From assembly GCF_009769385.1 (NCBI RefSeq), contig NZ_VKAB01000012.1, forward strand, positions 310,001-374,000: 64,000 nucleotides of DNA, given 5' to 3'. Source of the stretch: Saccharothrix deserti. GTDB taxonomy: Bacteria; Actinomycetota; Actinomycetes; Mycobacteriales; Pseudonocardiaceae. Of the stretch, positions 17,112 to 26,289 are shown piece by piece. The notes under the pieces were generated by a model. It was given only the letters and a program-made list of their open reading frames with translations, ran no database searches and had not been told where the DNA came from. Every line of letters begins with the position of its first letter. Position 1 is the stretch's first letter. The position numbers and the translations under genes are program-made.

Positions 17112-17525
17112 ATGTCCAACCAGACCACCGCCCACACCTCCAAGGCCACCCGCCCGACGTGGCGGCGCCGCGTCACCGCCTGCACCGGGGCCACGCTCGC
17201 CACCACCGCAGCGCTGCTCGCAGGACCGACGGCCCCGGCCCACGCGGCTGTCGACGGGTACATTCCCAGCTCCTACGGCAACGCGTCGTTCCTGTCCTAC
17301 GGCGAGCGGCTGTTGGCCTGCGACACCAAAGCCGACGCGCACAGCGTCACCGCCCGGCTCTACACCGACACGATGCAACTGCGCGCCTCGGTCAAGGACG
17401 TCGATGGAGCCCAGTTGGGCTGCGGCGAGATCAACCTGGAGATCGCCGAGGGCACGCCGTTGTGGCTGACACTGTGCATCAGCGACGGATTAGGGTGCCT
17501 GCCGTTCCAGCGCGTCCAGGCGTGA
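17112..17525 (+). CDS. secreted hypothetical protein
   Basis: The 137-residue product has a long twin-basic signal region (RPTWRRRVTACTGATLATTA, cleavage near AHAAVDG). The mature part has cysteines at LLACDTKADAHS, LGCGEI, TLCISDG and LGCLPF, suggesting two disulfides. AAAAGGAAACG precedes the ATG at 17112. It follows another small secreted protein in the same orientation and is closed by a strong hairpin. Function unknown. Confidence 0.7.
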   Translation: MSNQTTAHTSKATRPTWRRRVTACTGATLATTAALLAGPTAPAHAAVDGYIPSSYGNASFLSYGERLLACDTKADAHSVTARLYTDTMQLRASVKDVDGAQLGCGEINLEIAEGTPLWLTLCISDGLGCLPFQRVQA

Positions 17526-17559
17526 CCCCGGCACACCGGACCGCACGACGGTGACAGGT

Positions 17560-17610
17560 CGGGTCCTGCCGCACGACCTAGCCCACTGGCGACGTCGGCG
17601 GCAGGACCCG
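17560..17610 (+). terminator. 13-bp perfect stem-loop
   Basis: CGGGTCCTGCCGC (17560-17572) pairs with GCGGCAGGACCCG (17598-17610) around a 25-base loop, 35 bases after the stop at 17525. Confidence 0.75.
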
Positions 17611-17734
17611 GCCACCCGCTCGACGAAGGGCCGGTTACACAGCCGTCATCGACAGGAAGTGCCCGTGGCGCAGGCATACCTGACGTCAGTCGCCACCCCG
17701 CGATGAAATCGCCTGTACCACCCACACCTGCACG

Positions 17735-17789
17735 GTGTCACGGACGGCTTCTCCAGGTAGGGCTCGTCCTCCACGATCAGCACGCGCAT
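17735..17789 (-). pseudogene. N-terminal stub of a response regulator
   Basis: On the minus strand an ATG at 17789 reads MRVLIVEDEPYLEKP and then leaves the family within 15 residues. This is the start of an OmpR-type receiver domain (acidic pocket ED) cut off almost immediately. No kinase gene is nearby, so this is a deletion remnant. Confidence 0.65.
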
Positions 17790-17852
17790 GCCTGGAGCCC
17801 AGGCAGCACGACATATCGCCGGCATATGCGAACCGGACCCACCGCGAGCGGC

Positions 17853-18419
17853 TCAGCGTCCCGCTACCCGGGCCGGTCGAGGTTGATCTGACGACACTCC
17901 GGCCGTGGCGCGCCACCAGCGGCGCGACGCCAGCGCGGCCAGCCCGGCGCCGGCGGCGTTGAGCAACACGTCGTCCACAGAGGACACCCGGTCCAGCCAC
18001 AGGTACTGCGCGATCTCGACCAGGGCCGAGCAGCCGGCCGCGAGCGCCAGGATTCGCGGTACCGACGCCAGCGCCGCGAACCGCAGCGGGCCGAAGAACC
18101 CCAGCGCCGCGAACACCAGCAGGTTGCCGACGACCTGGCCCGTGTCCATTTCGAGCAGGTCCCGCAGCGGTACCAGGCTCACCTGACCCCGGACGACGCC
18201 GGGCTGGTCGCCCGGTAACAGGATCATCCACACCCACGGCACCGTCCCGTAGACGATGCCGACGTCGGCCAGCGCCGTGCGCCACGCCCGCGTGGCACCG
18301 CCGGCACTCCGACGGCGTGCCAGCACCCACACCGCCAGCGCGGCCAACGGCAGTGCGACCACCGTCGTGGCCACCACGCCGGTGAACGTGCCGACCCAGT
18401 CGTGCCAATTGTTGAGCAC
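17853..18419 (-). CDS. VanZ-like family membrane protein
   Basis: The 188-residue product has four to five hydrophobic helices. The VanZ signature is visible in GNLLVFAALGFFGPLRF, followed by EIAQYLWLDRVSSVDDVLLN. VanZ proteins give low-level teicoplanin resistance in some bacteria, but most relatives are membrane proteins of unknown role. GTG 18419 has GGAGA upstream. It is flanked by the response-regulator stub downstream and a small hypothetical gene upstream on the same strand. Confidence 0.8.
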   Translation of the reverse strand: MLNNWHDWVGTFTGVVATTVVALPLAALAVWVLARRRSAGGATRAWRTALADVGIVYGTVPWVWMILLPGDQPGVVRGQVSLVPLRDLLEMDTGQVVGNLLVFAALGFFGPLRFAALASVPRILALAAGCSALVEIAQYLWLDRVSSVDDVLLNAAGAGLAALASRRWWRATAGVSSDQPRPARVAGR

Positions 18420-18456
18420 GCTGTCTCCGTTTCTTCGATGTCCCGGCAGTCGTGCG

Positions 18457-18756
18457 TCAGCTCTCGCCGACGATGGCCTGCCTCTCCTGTTCGGTGATCT
18501 CCTGCAGCGGCACGTCCGTCCGGCCCCGGTGTGACAGCAACACCACACCGGAGAACTTGTCCTGCGTGGCCGGCTTCGCCGTGTACCGGTCGTAGGCCCC
18601 GCCGGGCCGGGTGTCCGGCGGGATCCGGTCGTCCCGGAACGGTTCCTGGTCGGCGTGGGCGAGCTCGGCGCCCACCAGCGGCGCACCGGCCGCCGGCAGC
18701 CGGCCCCACCCGAGCACCCGCCGCCGGTCTGCACCACGTGTGGAATCCGAGTCCAT
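18457..18756 (-). CDS. small hypothetical protein
   Basis: The product has about 99 residues from an ATG at 18756 (MDSDSTRGADRRRVLGWGRL), with a charged, proline-containing middle and an ordered-looking end (DKFSGVVLLSHRGRTDVPLQ to QERQAIVGES). It is probably cytoplasmic. It ends 37 bases before the VanZ-like start, so an operon is plausible. No family recognised; codon use is typical of the region. Confidence 0.5.
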   Translation of the reverse strand: MDSDSTRGADRRRVLGWGRLPAAGAPLVGAELAHADQEPFRDDRIPPDTRPGGAYDRYTAKPATQDKFSGVVLLSHRGRTDVPLQEITEQERQAIVGES

Positions 18757-18896
18757 GATCACGGTCCCTGCCTGATCGACAAACCGACCGTTGATGCGCT
18801 GTGGTCCATGCCTCCACTGAAGACGCAAGACTGTTGCGGTGGCGTATGCGATTTCCGATACGCCCGCGATACACGGAATCCCTCGGATGAACGCGA

Positions 18897-19157
18897 TTGA
18901 TGGCACGCTGGGTATCGACCTGCCGCCACGAACTGCTCGACCGCACTCTCATCCGGAACCGACGGCACCTGCTTCACGCCCCGCGCCGGTGCGAGCAGTT
19001 CTATAACTCGCATCGGCCCCACCAGGGCATCGCCAATGCCCGACCACTACGCGCGCTGCCACAACCGGCCACCGATCAGGCAGCGGTCACCCAGGTCGAC
19101 ATCCGCCGACGGCAGCGACTGGGCGGCGTCCTCAACGAGTATCACCGCGCCTTCTGA
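18897..19157 (+). pseudogene. C-terminal fragment of an integrase-core transposase
   Basis: The frame encodes HELLDRTLIRNRRHLLHAPR, then FYNSHRPHQGIANARPL and RRRQRLGGVLNEYHRAF, the well-known tail of rve-type (DDE) transposases. The DDE aspartates and the HTH portion are absent, so only the last ~85 residues remain. I see no terminal inverted repeats. It marks an old insertion in this decaying stretch. Confidence 0.8.
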
Positions 19158-19253
19158 CCTGCACGGATGGCAATTTCGGCAAGCACAAGGTCGCGACTCG
19201 CCGGCGGCGGTAGGTTTGACCACGTCCGTTGATCCCCCACCCGAAGGATCTTC

Positions 19254-19997
19254 ATGGCGCTGTTGTCGGTCCTCACGGCTGCCCAGTCACACCGGGCCGA
19301 TCTGCTGGTCGAGGCGGGCGAGAGCCTGGCCGCTCAGGAGCTTCCCGACGGTTGGGAGTTCGACTGGGTGGTGCAGGAGGACGGGACGGAGCCGGGGCTC
19401 GCGGAGGTGGTCGGGAGGTTCCCCTTCGGCCGGTACGCGGCCAACGGCGAACAGCTCGGCATCGCCGCCACCCGCAACCTCGGGCTGGCCAGGGCGGGCG
19501 GTGAGCTGGTGCACGTGTTGGACTGCGACGACCGGCTTCTGCCGCACGCGTTGGCCACCGCGATCTCCGCGTTCGCCAAACATCCCGACATCCATTGGGT
19601 GGCGGGCCAAGCGGACGACCTGTTTCCCGGCGACATGCGGCTGCCGTACCCGGCGTTGCTACCGGCGGGAGTCGTCGAGCGGGGTGTGGTGGGCACGTTC
19701 GTCCTCGACCACGGTCACACGCCGGTGCCGTGCGGCGGGATCACGGCGCGTTCCGCCACGGTCCGCGCACTGGGTGGGTGGGCCGCCGTGCCCCGCGCCG
19801 AGGACTTGGCGCTGGTGGTGGCGCTCTCCGAGCTGGCACCCGGCTTCCTCACGCCGGACGTGACATTCCTGTACCGCAGGCACCTCGGCCAGTCCACCCG
19901 CCAGGCGTCGTGGGTGGCACTGCACGGCGAGTCGCAGACCGTTGTGCGGCAACGCCTTCAGGCAGTGCGCGCACTGGGGCTGAGGGCAGGCGCGTGA
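19254..19997 (+). CDS. family 2 glycosyltransferase-like protein
   Basis: The 247-residue product has the GT2 (GT-A fold) pattern: SVLTAAQSHRADLLVEAGES, WVVQEDGTEPG, GIAATRNLGLARA and the DXD-like LDCDDRLLPHA that binds the nucleotide-sugar metal. No membrane helix is seen, so it acts in the cytoplasm. AAGGATC precedes the ATG at 19254. It stands alone between a transposase remnant and an SDR pseudogene, and its acceptor is unknown. Confidence 0.8.
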   Translation: MALLSVLTAAQSHRADLLVEAGESLAAQELPDGWEFDWVVQEDGTEPGLAEVVGRFPFGRYAANGEQLGIAATRNLGLARAGGELVHVLDCDDRLLPHALATAISAFAKHPDIHWVAGQADDLFPGDMRLPYPALLPAGVVERGVVGTFVLDHGHTPVPCGGITARSATVRALGGWAAVPRAEDLALVVALSELAPGFLTPDVTFLYRRHLGQSTRQASWVALHGESQTVVRQRLQAVRALGLRAGA

Positions 19998-20159
19998 CGC
20001 GGCGGGTGGTCGATCCGCGTTGGGCATGGATCTCGCCGCCGAGCGGACGCTGAGCAAGCGGTCCGGGCGGACAGCGTCGTCGTGCGGGCGCACAACGAGC
20101 GGGACGCCGTGGAATCGCGGATCAATCGAGTCATTCATGGAAGACCACCCGATCGGCCA

Positions 20160-20622
20160 TCGCCAAGACCACCCTCGCCGACTACCGGCGGGTGATCGAG
20201 ATCAACCAGGTGGCACGTTCCTCGGCATGCGCGCGGTGGTCGGGTCCATGACGACGGCGGGCGGCGGTTCGATCGTGAACGCGTCCTCGATCGAGGGCCT
20301 GGCCGGCATGCCGTACCTCGTCGCCTGCACCGCGAGCAAGTTCGCTATCCGGGGCATGACCAAGGTGGCCGCCCTGGAGCCGGGCGAGCACGGCATCCGG
20401 GTCGCATCCCGGCGCCATCGACACACCGATGGTGAGCGAGCCCCTGGACAGGTCGATCGACCTGTCCTCGATCTGCAGGGGTGGCGCTGCGCAGGATCGG
20501 TCAGCCGGACGATGTCGCGAACGTCGTGGTGTTCCTCGCCCGCGAGGAACACCACGTACCGCACGGGCAGCAAGTTCACCGTGGACGGAGGTACAACTGC
20601 GACGCACGCTCTGAGCGGCTGA
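20160..20622 (+). pseudogene. short-chain dehydrogenase remnant, frameshifted
   Basis: SDR motifs are spread over different frames: TLADYRRVIEINQ, then GSIVNASSIEGLAGMPYLVA, GMTKVAALEPGEHGIRV, VSEPLDRSIDLSS, GQPDDVANVVVFLA and GSKFTVDGGTT. At least three frame changes are needed to follow the family. The N-terminal cofactor-binding part is absent, and the catalytic YxxxK reads CTASK, with Cys in place of Tyr. It is a dead gene. Confidence 0.85.
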
Positions 20623-20885
20623 CAACACCAGGTCGAGCCGCCCCTTTCCGGGAATACCGATGGATCCCACCAAGGTCGCCCAGTCGAGCCGGCCGCCCCT
20701 GGCACACCGGGTGTACAGCGATCCCATCGACGGCATCCTCCTGTTCCCCGCCACCGCCTGCACACCGGGCAAGTGCGCCAGTTGTCAGGACTGCGAATTC
20801 CGCGAAGAGGGAGCTGGAGAAACCTCTCCAGATCTCCTCCACCGGGGCACCACAACACGATCACGACATGATCATCTAGCGGGAC

Positions 20886-20931
20886 ACAAAAGAACCCGCC
20901 TGACCAGCGAAAACCGCTAGATCAGACGGGT
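20886..20931. terminator. copy of the tRNA-Ala terminator at the island's left end
   Basis: This stem region (CCCGCCTGACCAGCG, then CGCTAGATCAGACGGG) nearly duplicates the hairpin downstream of the intact tRNA at 48005-48043. It sits in the same relation to the 41-base tRNA-like sequence that follows it. Confidence 0.75.
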
Positions 20932-20943
20932 TCATTCGAAAAG

Positions 20944-20984
20944 TGGAGCTGAGGGGACTCGAACCCTTGACCCTCACACTGCCA
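20944..20984 (-). other. attachment-site copy: 3' end of tRNA-Ala (island left end)
   Basis: These 41 bases match the 3' 41 bases of the intact tRNA-Ala (48055-48095) with one mismatch, covering the anticodon 3' side, variable region, T arm, acceptor strand and discriminator base. The similarity stops at the anticodon loop. This is the expected footprint of a tyrosine-integrase element in a tRNA gene, making this site and the tRNA the two ends of the island. Confidence 0.85.
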
Positions 20985-20992
20985 GCACGGTC

Positions 20993-21130
20993 CGACCATT
21001 GCCCTGACCAGCGCAAACCGAGAACCCGCACGTCAGCCGGCGCAGTTCACCGCCGTTCGAAGCCGTCGCACGTCGTTCGACTCCACCGGATGCTCCAGAT
21101 TTGCTCCACACATCGCAGCATGAATGGCGG
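20993..21130. repeat. ~140-bp island repeat, copy 1
   Basis: This block (GAGAACCCGCACGTCAGCCG to CTCCAGATTTGCTCCACAC) recurs after the tRNA-like sites at 27463 and 31242 and, more diverged, at 37790 and 13170. It may be part of an element arm or the remains of an integrase gene end; it codes for nothing I can support. Confidence 0.75.
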
Positions 21131-21142
21131 CAGAAGCCGAAC

Positions 21143-21265
21143 TCAAACGTCGAACATGCGTTTCCCACGTGCGGTGTGGAACTTGGTCCGCACCCGCACC
21201 CGCACCCGCAGCGCCGACGCCAACCGCCCGACCAATCGTGCGCCCCGCTCGTGCCATGCCGCTTT
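21143..21265 (-). pseudogene. C-terminal fragment of the WECFPFW-family gene
   Basis: About 37 residues (WHERGARLVGRLASALRVRV, then RTKFHTARGKRMF) match the end of the intact gene at 27662-28000. A three-fold repeat of a CACCCG unit adds extra VR pairs. The upstream part of the gene is missing and replaced by the start of another gene on the plus strand. Confidence 0.7.
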
Positions 21266-21280
21266 GAAAGGTCCGCAATC

Positions 21281-21970
21281 ATGAGCCTTCTTCGACGCGC
21301 ACGCGGCACGTGGTACTTCGTCGTGGTGATCGCGAGCGCCGGCATCTTCGCCGCCGTGCCCTTCGCCCACGCCGCCCACCGCCTGCGGAGACCATCGCTG
21401 TGGTGGTGGACTGCGCTCTACGCCGCAGTCACCGTCGCGCTGCTGTTCATAATGCCGTCCTCGCAGGGCGAGTCCGCAGCGTCGACCACGGACGTGCGCA
21501 GCACGATCGGCGGCATCGGCGCCATCGCGATCATGGTCGCGGCCTGCATCCAGCTCAGCGGCATCCGGCGCGAGGTCTACGGGCTTCCCCAACCCGTCCG
21601 GCCACCCTCGCAGCCACCGCAACCCTGGGCCGCGGACCCCGCTGTCGCCGCGGCACTGGTCTTGCGGGCCAAACGAGAGGAAGCCCGCACGCTCGTCGCA
21701 CGCGACCCGGCACTCGCACGGGACCTCCGGATCGGCCGACCGGACCTGCCACGGCAGTACGACGACGGCGACTTGGTCGACATCAACACCGCACCACCGT
21801 CCGTCATCGCGCAGTGCTGCGGACTCGATGACCGCGCCGCCGACCAGATCGAACGCGCCCACCAACAACACCCCGTCCCCTTCCAGTCGGTCGACGAGCT
21901 GCTCGTCTTCGCCGAGCTGGATGTCAGCGCGTGGGACCTGATCCGTGAACGGGCGGTTGTCTATTCCTGA
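21281..21970 (+). CDS. membrane protein with C-terminal helix-hairpin-helix domain
   Basis: The 229-residue product has three hydrophobic helices (about 11-30, 43-60 and 78-98), a proline-rich linker, and a C-terminal ComEA-like helix-hairpin-helix. The last shows DLVDINTAPPSVIAQCCGLD and QHPVPFQSVDELLVFAELD. HhH domains of this type bind DNA or mediate protein contacts. GAAAGG precedes the ATG at 21281. The start lies directly on the truncated minus-strand gene fragment, so an insertion or deletion created this junction. Its role in the island is unknown. Confidence 0.75.
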   Translation: MSLLRRARGTWYFVVVIASAGIFAAVPFAHAAHRLRRPSLWWWTALYAAVTVALLFIMPSSQGESAASTTDVRSTIGGIGAIAIMVAACIQLSGIRREVYGLPQPVRPPSQPPQPWAADPAVAAALVLRAKREEARTLVARDPALARDLRIGRPDLPRQYDDGDLVDINTAPPSVIAQCCGLDDRAADQIERAHQQHPVPFQSVDELLVFAELDVSAWDLIRERAVVYS

Positions 21971-22840
21971 ACACTCTCGGCCTGTTAGGGCAATCAAGCG
22001 GGTAAGGCTTCCCTCCTGACCGTCATCGGCCCAACCGGATCCTGTGAGCATGATCCGGCGCGGCTTGTTTCCTTTGTCGTCCGTCGAACTCACGTCTGAC
22101 CAATTCAAGCGCAGGCCAGGGCGCAGGTCCGCGTGCTTCACCGGGCTGCGGTCGGTCGGCAGCGGGCCGGGGTCAGACAGCCAGGCCATTCGTCGACCTA
22201 CGCCCGATCCAAGATGACCCTGCCCAAGGCTTGGTCGCTGTGCAGCGCGGGCTATCGTCGCCATGCCTTGGGTGACCTCATCCGGGCTGAACGCTACGCG
22301 CTCCATCAGTTCCGCGAGCGGGCGCAACGCCGGTGTGCGCACTCTCCGGTGCCGCTTCAAGCGTCTATCTGTGGTCTCACCTCGGTGAACCTAGGCGTCA
22401 CCGGCGCTCAGCGCGGCCACCGCGTCTCGCCATGCCTTGGCGGCGCCTGGCTCGGGGAACCGCAAGCACCTGGGCATCGACGCCCAACCGCCGCAAGTCC
22501 GCGTCGCCCACCGCTTCGAAGCGCCGCTGTGGAGCGCCCACCCGCCTGCTTGACGGTGCCTGTTGTTCGTCGCCGCCGACGAGGGCCACGACGCCTACGG
22601 ATCCCGTACTCGCGGCAAGCGAGCCTGTTCCTCGGTGCTCCGTGAGCATGACTCCTCCCTGATAACCCAATCGGATCACGGGCCGCGCCACACGTACTCG
22701 AACAGCTCTTGACATGAAATTCACACTCACGGCAAGTATTCGCGACTCCTGTCGAAATACCCATTGGCCGTACAGACAGCGGGACACATCATCAGGTTCT
22801 TTGGAGATCTTGGCCGTTCTCTGCCTGACGGGAGCAGACG
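21971..22840. other. 870-bp stretch without a supported gene
   Basis: Long frames on the minus strand here lack family features and are likely shadows of high-GC DNA. Part of the region (about 22440-22640) reads on the plus strand as degenerate protein (NRKHLGIDAQPPQVRVAHRF) with an early stop, perhaps a decayed gene. The last 100 bases are AT-richer and likely carry the promoter of the following methyltransferase gene. Confidence 0.4.
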
Positions 22841-25800
22841 ATGCCCACGAGCCGCAGGCCCGGACGCCGGATCGTTCCCCTGTCCGTCGACGAGATCGTT
22901 TCCGCTTTCGGGCGCGAAGTGACGAGAAAACTGCGCACGGGCGACGGGTCAGCCGAGGATCACCTGCGCGGCCCTTTTGAACGCATGATCACCCGGGTTG
23001 GTGACAGACACCGGCTGTCCGTGACGATGATCGGCGAAACGAGCCTGCCCGACCTGTCCGTCCGGCCAGATTACGCGGTCGAGGTCCAGGGTGCGCGCAT
23101 TGGCTACGTCGAGTTGAAGAAGCCTGGCTACGGCACGCCGGAGACATGGTCCGCCTCCAAGCGCGACCTCGGGCAGTGGCAGGCGCTGAGCCTGCTGCCC
23201 AACGTCCTGTACTCCGACGGCGAGCGGTTCGCGCGCTACAGCTTCGGCAAGCTCCAAGGACGCGTCGCCAGCTTGGAACCCGCTCTCGCCACAGCGGGCA
23301 GCTCCCTGCGCGCGACGGACACGGATTTCGAGCAGGTCATCAGCGACTTCCTGTTCTGGGAGCCCCAACCACCGCGCTCGTTGAACGAACTGGTGCGGAT
23401 CGTCGCCAACCTGTGCCGCCTGCTGCGCGACGACGTCACCGCCGAACTGAAGCACGAGATGTCCGGCAAATCGAGCGGCGGAACGTTCAGCGGACTCGCG
23501 ATGGACTGGCGACAGGCGCTGTTCCCGAGCATCGAGGATGCCGACTTCGCCGATCAGTACTCCCAGACGGTGACGTTCGCTCTCCTGCTCGCCCGCGTCG
23601 AAGGCGTGGACTTCAAGAACAAGCCGATCAACACGATCGCCAAGCAGTTGGGCAAGAAGCACTCATTGATGGGTCGAGCCCTCGCCGTGCTCACCGACCA
23701 ACCCGAAGAGGAGCACAGCGTCGCGCTCACCACCATGCTCAGGGTGCTGGAGGCGGCGGACTGGTCCCTGTTGCCCGAAAACTCCTACGCCACTCTGTAT
23801 GAGGACTTCCTGGCCGAATACGACCCCGAACTGCGCAAGAAGAGCGGCGTGTACTACACACCGGCCAGTCTCGTGGCGTTCACCACACGGTTCGTCGACG
23901 AGATCCTGCGGACCCGCCTCGGCCGCCCGCGCGGCTTCGCCGAGCGTGACGTGATCGTGGTTGACCCGGCGATGGGCACGGGCAGCTTCCTGGCCGAGGT
24001 GATCGACACCGTCGCACGGACGATCGAGGCCGAGGAAGGGCCGGGAGCCGTCGCACCCCACCTGCGCGAGTTCTCCGACCGCCTAATCGGTTTCGAGAAC
24101 CAGGCCGCTCCATACGCGGTGGCGGAACTGCGCATTCACAGCCTACTCAAAAAGCGCCACCGAGCCGAGGCTCCCACCAGAGAGCGTCGCTTCCTCGCCG
24201 ACACTCTCGCCGACCCCAGGACCTCACCGCCAAGACTGGGCAGCGCGTACGGGGTGATGGAGAAGTCCCGTGACGACGCGAACAAAGTCAAGCAGAGCGA
24301 GCCCGTCATGGTGGTCATCGGCAACCCGCCTTACGCCGACAAGGCGTACGGCACAGCGCCGTGGATCACGAACCCGTCGAATGACCGGAAAGCGATGCCC
24401 AGCATCGACGCGTTCCGCGTGCCCGGCCAAGGCCGGCTCGACTACGCATTGCACAACAAGTACGTCTACTTCTGGCGCTGGGCGACCTGGAAGGTCTTCG
24501 ACGCCCACCCCGAGCACCCGATCGGCCTGGTCGCGTTCGTCTGCTCCGCGGGCTTCACCAGTGCTCCCGGGCTGGCCGGTGTGCGCCATTATCTCAGGGA
24601 GACAGCGGACGAAGGCTGGATCATCGACCTCAGCCCCGAGGGACACCAACCACCGGGCTCGACGCGCTTCTTCCGGGGGAACCAACAACCCCTCTGCGTG
24701 GCGGTGTTCGTCAGGCACGGCCTACCGGACACCGCGACCCCGGCCGTCATCCGACGCGCCTCTGTCACAGGCACCGTCGCCGAGAAGATCGCCGCCCTGG
24801 AGGACCTGCGACCGGACTCGACGCAGTGGCAAGTGTGCTCCGACGACTGGCAGGCTCCGTTCCGCCGCTCCTCGAACGCGCGGTGGGTATCCATGCCTAC
24901 CACGGCAGACCTCATGCCGTGGGCGTCGCCTGGGGTCAAACCCAACAGGACCTGGGTCTACGCCCCCGACGAGACGACGCTGGACCGGCGGTGGCGAGAG
25001 TTGGTGTCAGCACCTCCGGACGCCAAGTCCGACTTGTTCCGGGAAACCCGAGACGCGAACCTGCGCAGGAGCAACCCCGACCTGCCAGGGTTTCCCCATA
25101 ACAAAACCGCCTTCGCACACGAGCGGGGCACGATGCCCGCTCCGCTCAGGATCGGCTACCGGAGCTTCGACCGCCAGTGGCTGATCCCCGATGCCCGCTT
25201 GATCGCCACCCCGCGAACGGCGCTCTGGTCCACACTCAGCGAGCACCAGATCTTCGTGGTCGAGCAGCACAGGATTCCCATCCGAGACGGCCCCGCACTG
25301 ATCTTCACCTCGCTCCTGCCGGACATGCACCACTACTGCGGCCACAGCGGCGGCCGGACGTTTCCCCTCCACACCGATGGAGGAGCGTCCCAACCGAACA
25401 TCACGCCCGGCTTGCTCTCCTACCTGGAGGATCGCCTCCGCCACTCGGTGTCGGCCACGGATGTGATCGCCTACATCGCGACGGTCACGGCGCACCCCGG
25501 TTTCACACGACACTTCGCCGCCGATCTGTCCACCCCCGGCGTCCGCATACCCCTGACCGCGAACCCGGAGCTGTGGGACGAAGCGGTGCGCATCGGAAAA
25601 GAGGTCATCTGGTCGCACACCTACGGGGAGCGCTTCGCGGACCCGGCCGCTGGCCGGGCCGGCCTGCCTCGCCTGCCCTCAGGAGAACGGCCACGCGTCG
25701 GGATGATGGGCATACCGGACACCGAAGAGGACATGCCGGACCGCATGACCTACGACGAGAGCACCAGAACCCTGCACGTCGGCTCGGGTGGAATAGCCCC

Positions 25801-26146
25801 GGTCGCCCCCGAGGTCTGGAACTACAAGGTTGGAGGGATGTCTGTGGTCAAGCACTGGTTCGGCTACCGCAAGAAGAACCCCTCAGGCAACCGCAAGTCC
25901 CCTCTCGACGACATCGTCCCACGCACGTGGACTTCCAAGACCACCACCGAACTGCTCGACCTCCTCAACGTGCTCGGATGCCTGGTGGCGCTCGAACCTC
26001 GGCAGGAACGGCTGCTCCAGCGCGTCCTCGACGATGGGCTGATCACCGTGGACGAACTGACGGCCGCGGGTGTCCTCCCGCCCCCGGCAGCGGCACGGAA
26101 GCCGCCCAGGGCCGACTCACAACCGAACCTCTTCTCGGTCGGATGA
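22841..26146 (+). CDS. type ISP-like restriction-modification enzyme (PD-(D/E)XK nuclease + N6-adenine methyltransferase)
   Basis: The product has 1101 residues. The N-terminal 200 residues hold a PD-(D/E)XK nuclease signature, RPDYAV (D77) and VELKKPG (E91, K93). A helical region follows, then an N6-adenine DNA methyltransferase with AdoMet motif DPAMGTGSF (near 375) and catalytic NPPY (near 496). A large C-terminal region (about 600-1090) would be the target-recognition part. Type ISP enzymes such as LlaGI also carry a translocase and exceed 1500 residues; no helicase motifs appear here, so this is the shorter class. It would modify host DNA and cut unmodified DNA. GGGAG precedes the ATG. 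It is the main intact restriction gene of the island. Confidence 0.85.
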   Translation: MPTSRRPGRRIVPLSVDEIVSAFGREVTRKLRTGDGSAEDHLRGPFERMITRVGDRHRLSVTMIGETSLPDLSVRPDYAVEVQGARIGYVELKKPGYGTPETWSASKRDLGQWQALSLLPNVLYSDGERFARYSFGKLQGRVASLEPALATAGSSLRATDTDFEQVISDFLFWEPQPPRSLNELVRIVANLCRLLRDDVTAELKHEMSGKSSGGTFSGLAMDWRQALFPSIEDADFADQYSQTVTFALLLARVEGVDFKNKPINTIAKQLGKKHSLMGRALAVLTDQPEEEHSVALTTMLRVLEAADWSLLPENSYATLYEDFLAEYDPELRKKSGVYYTPASLVAFTTRFVDEILRTRLGRPRGFAERDVIVVDPAMGTGSFLAEVIDTVARTIEAEEGPGAVAPHLREFSDRLIGFENQAAPYAVAELRIHSLLKKRHRAEAPTRERRFLADTLADPRTSPPRLGSAYGVMEKSRDDANKVKQSEPVMVVIGNPPYADKAYGTAPWITNPSNDRKAMPSIDAFRVPGQGRLDYALHNKYVYFWRWATWKVFDAHPEHPIGLVAFVCSAGFTSAPGLAGVRHYLRETADEGWIIDLSPEGHQPPGSTRFFRGNQQPLCVAVFVRHGLPDTATPAVIRRASVTGTVAEKIAALEDLRPDSTQWQVCSDDWQAPFRRSSNARWVSMPTTADLMPWASPGVKPNRTWVYAPDETTLDRRWRELVSAPPDAKSDLFRETRDANLRRSNPDLPGFPHNKTAFAHERGTMPAPLRIGYRSFDRQWLIPDARLIATPRTALWSTLSEHQIFVVEQHRIPIRDGPALIFTSLLPDMHHYCGHSGGRTFPLHTDGGASQPNITPGLLSYLEDRLRHSVSATDVIAYIATVTAHPGFTRHFAADLSTPGVRIPLTANPELWDEAVRIGKEVIWSHTYGERFADPAAGRAGLPRLPSGERPRVGMMGIPDTEEDMPDRMTYDESTRTLHVGSGGIAPVAPEVWNYKVGGMSVVKHWFGYRKKNPSGNRKSPLDDIVPRTWTSKTTTELLDLLNVLGCLVALEPRQERLLQRVLDDGLITVDELTAAGVLPPPAAARKPPRADSQPNLFSVG

Positions 26147-26289
26147 AGCATCGGCCTCCGCGGCCACCTCTGCCTCTCCTGTGAACTCCTCCACGTGCCG
26201 CTCCGGCTCAGCGTTACTCTCCTGTCCCTCACGCGGCGGCATCGCTCGGCTTCGGTCGAGATGACCGGAGCCGAGCGTCGAAGGTGGAG

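Noticed and set aside
18897..19157. intact insertion sequence
   Set aside because: Only the C-terminal tail of a DDE transposase is present and no terminal inverted repeats or target duplication are visible.
21143..22360. 405-residue minus-strand open frame
   Set aside because: Only its last ~37 residues are protein-like (tail of the WECFPFW gene). The rest is the shadow of the plus-strand gene at 21281 and has no family features or ribosome site.
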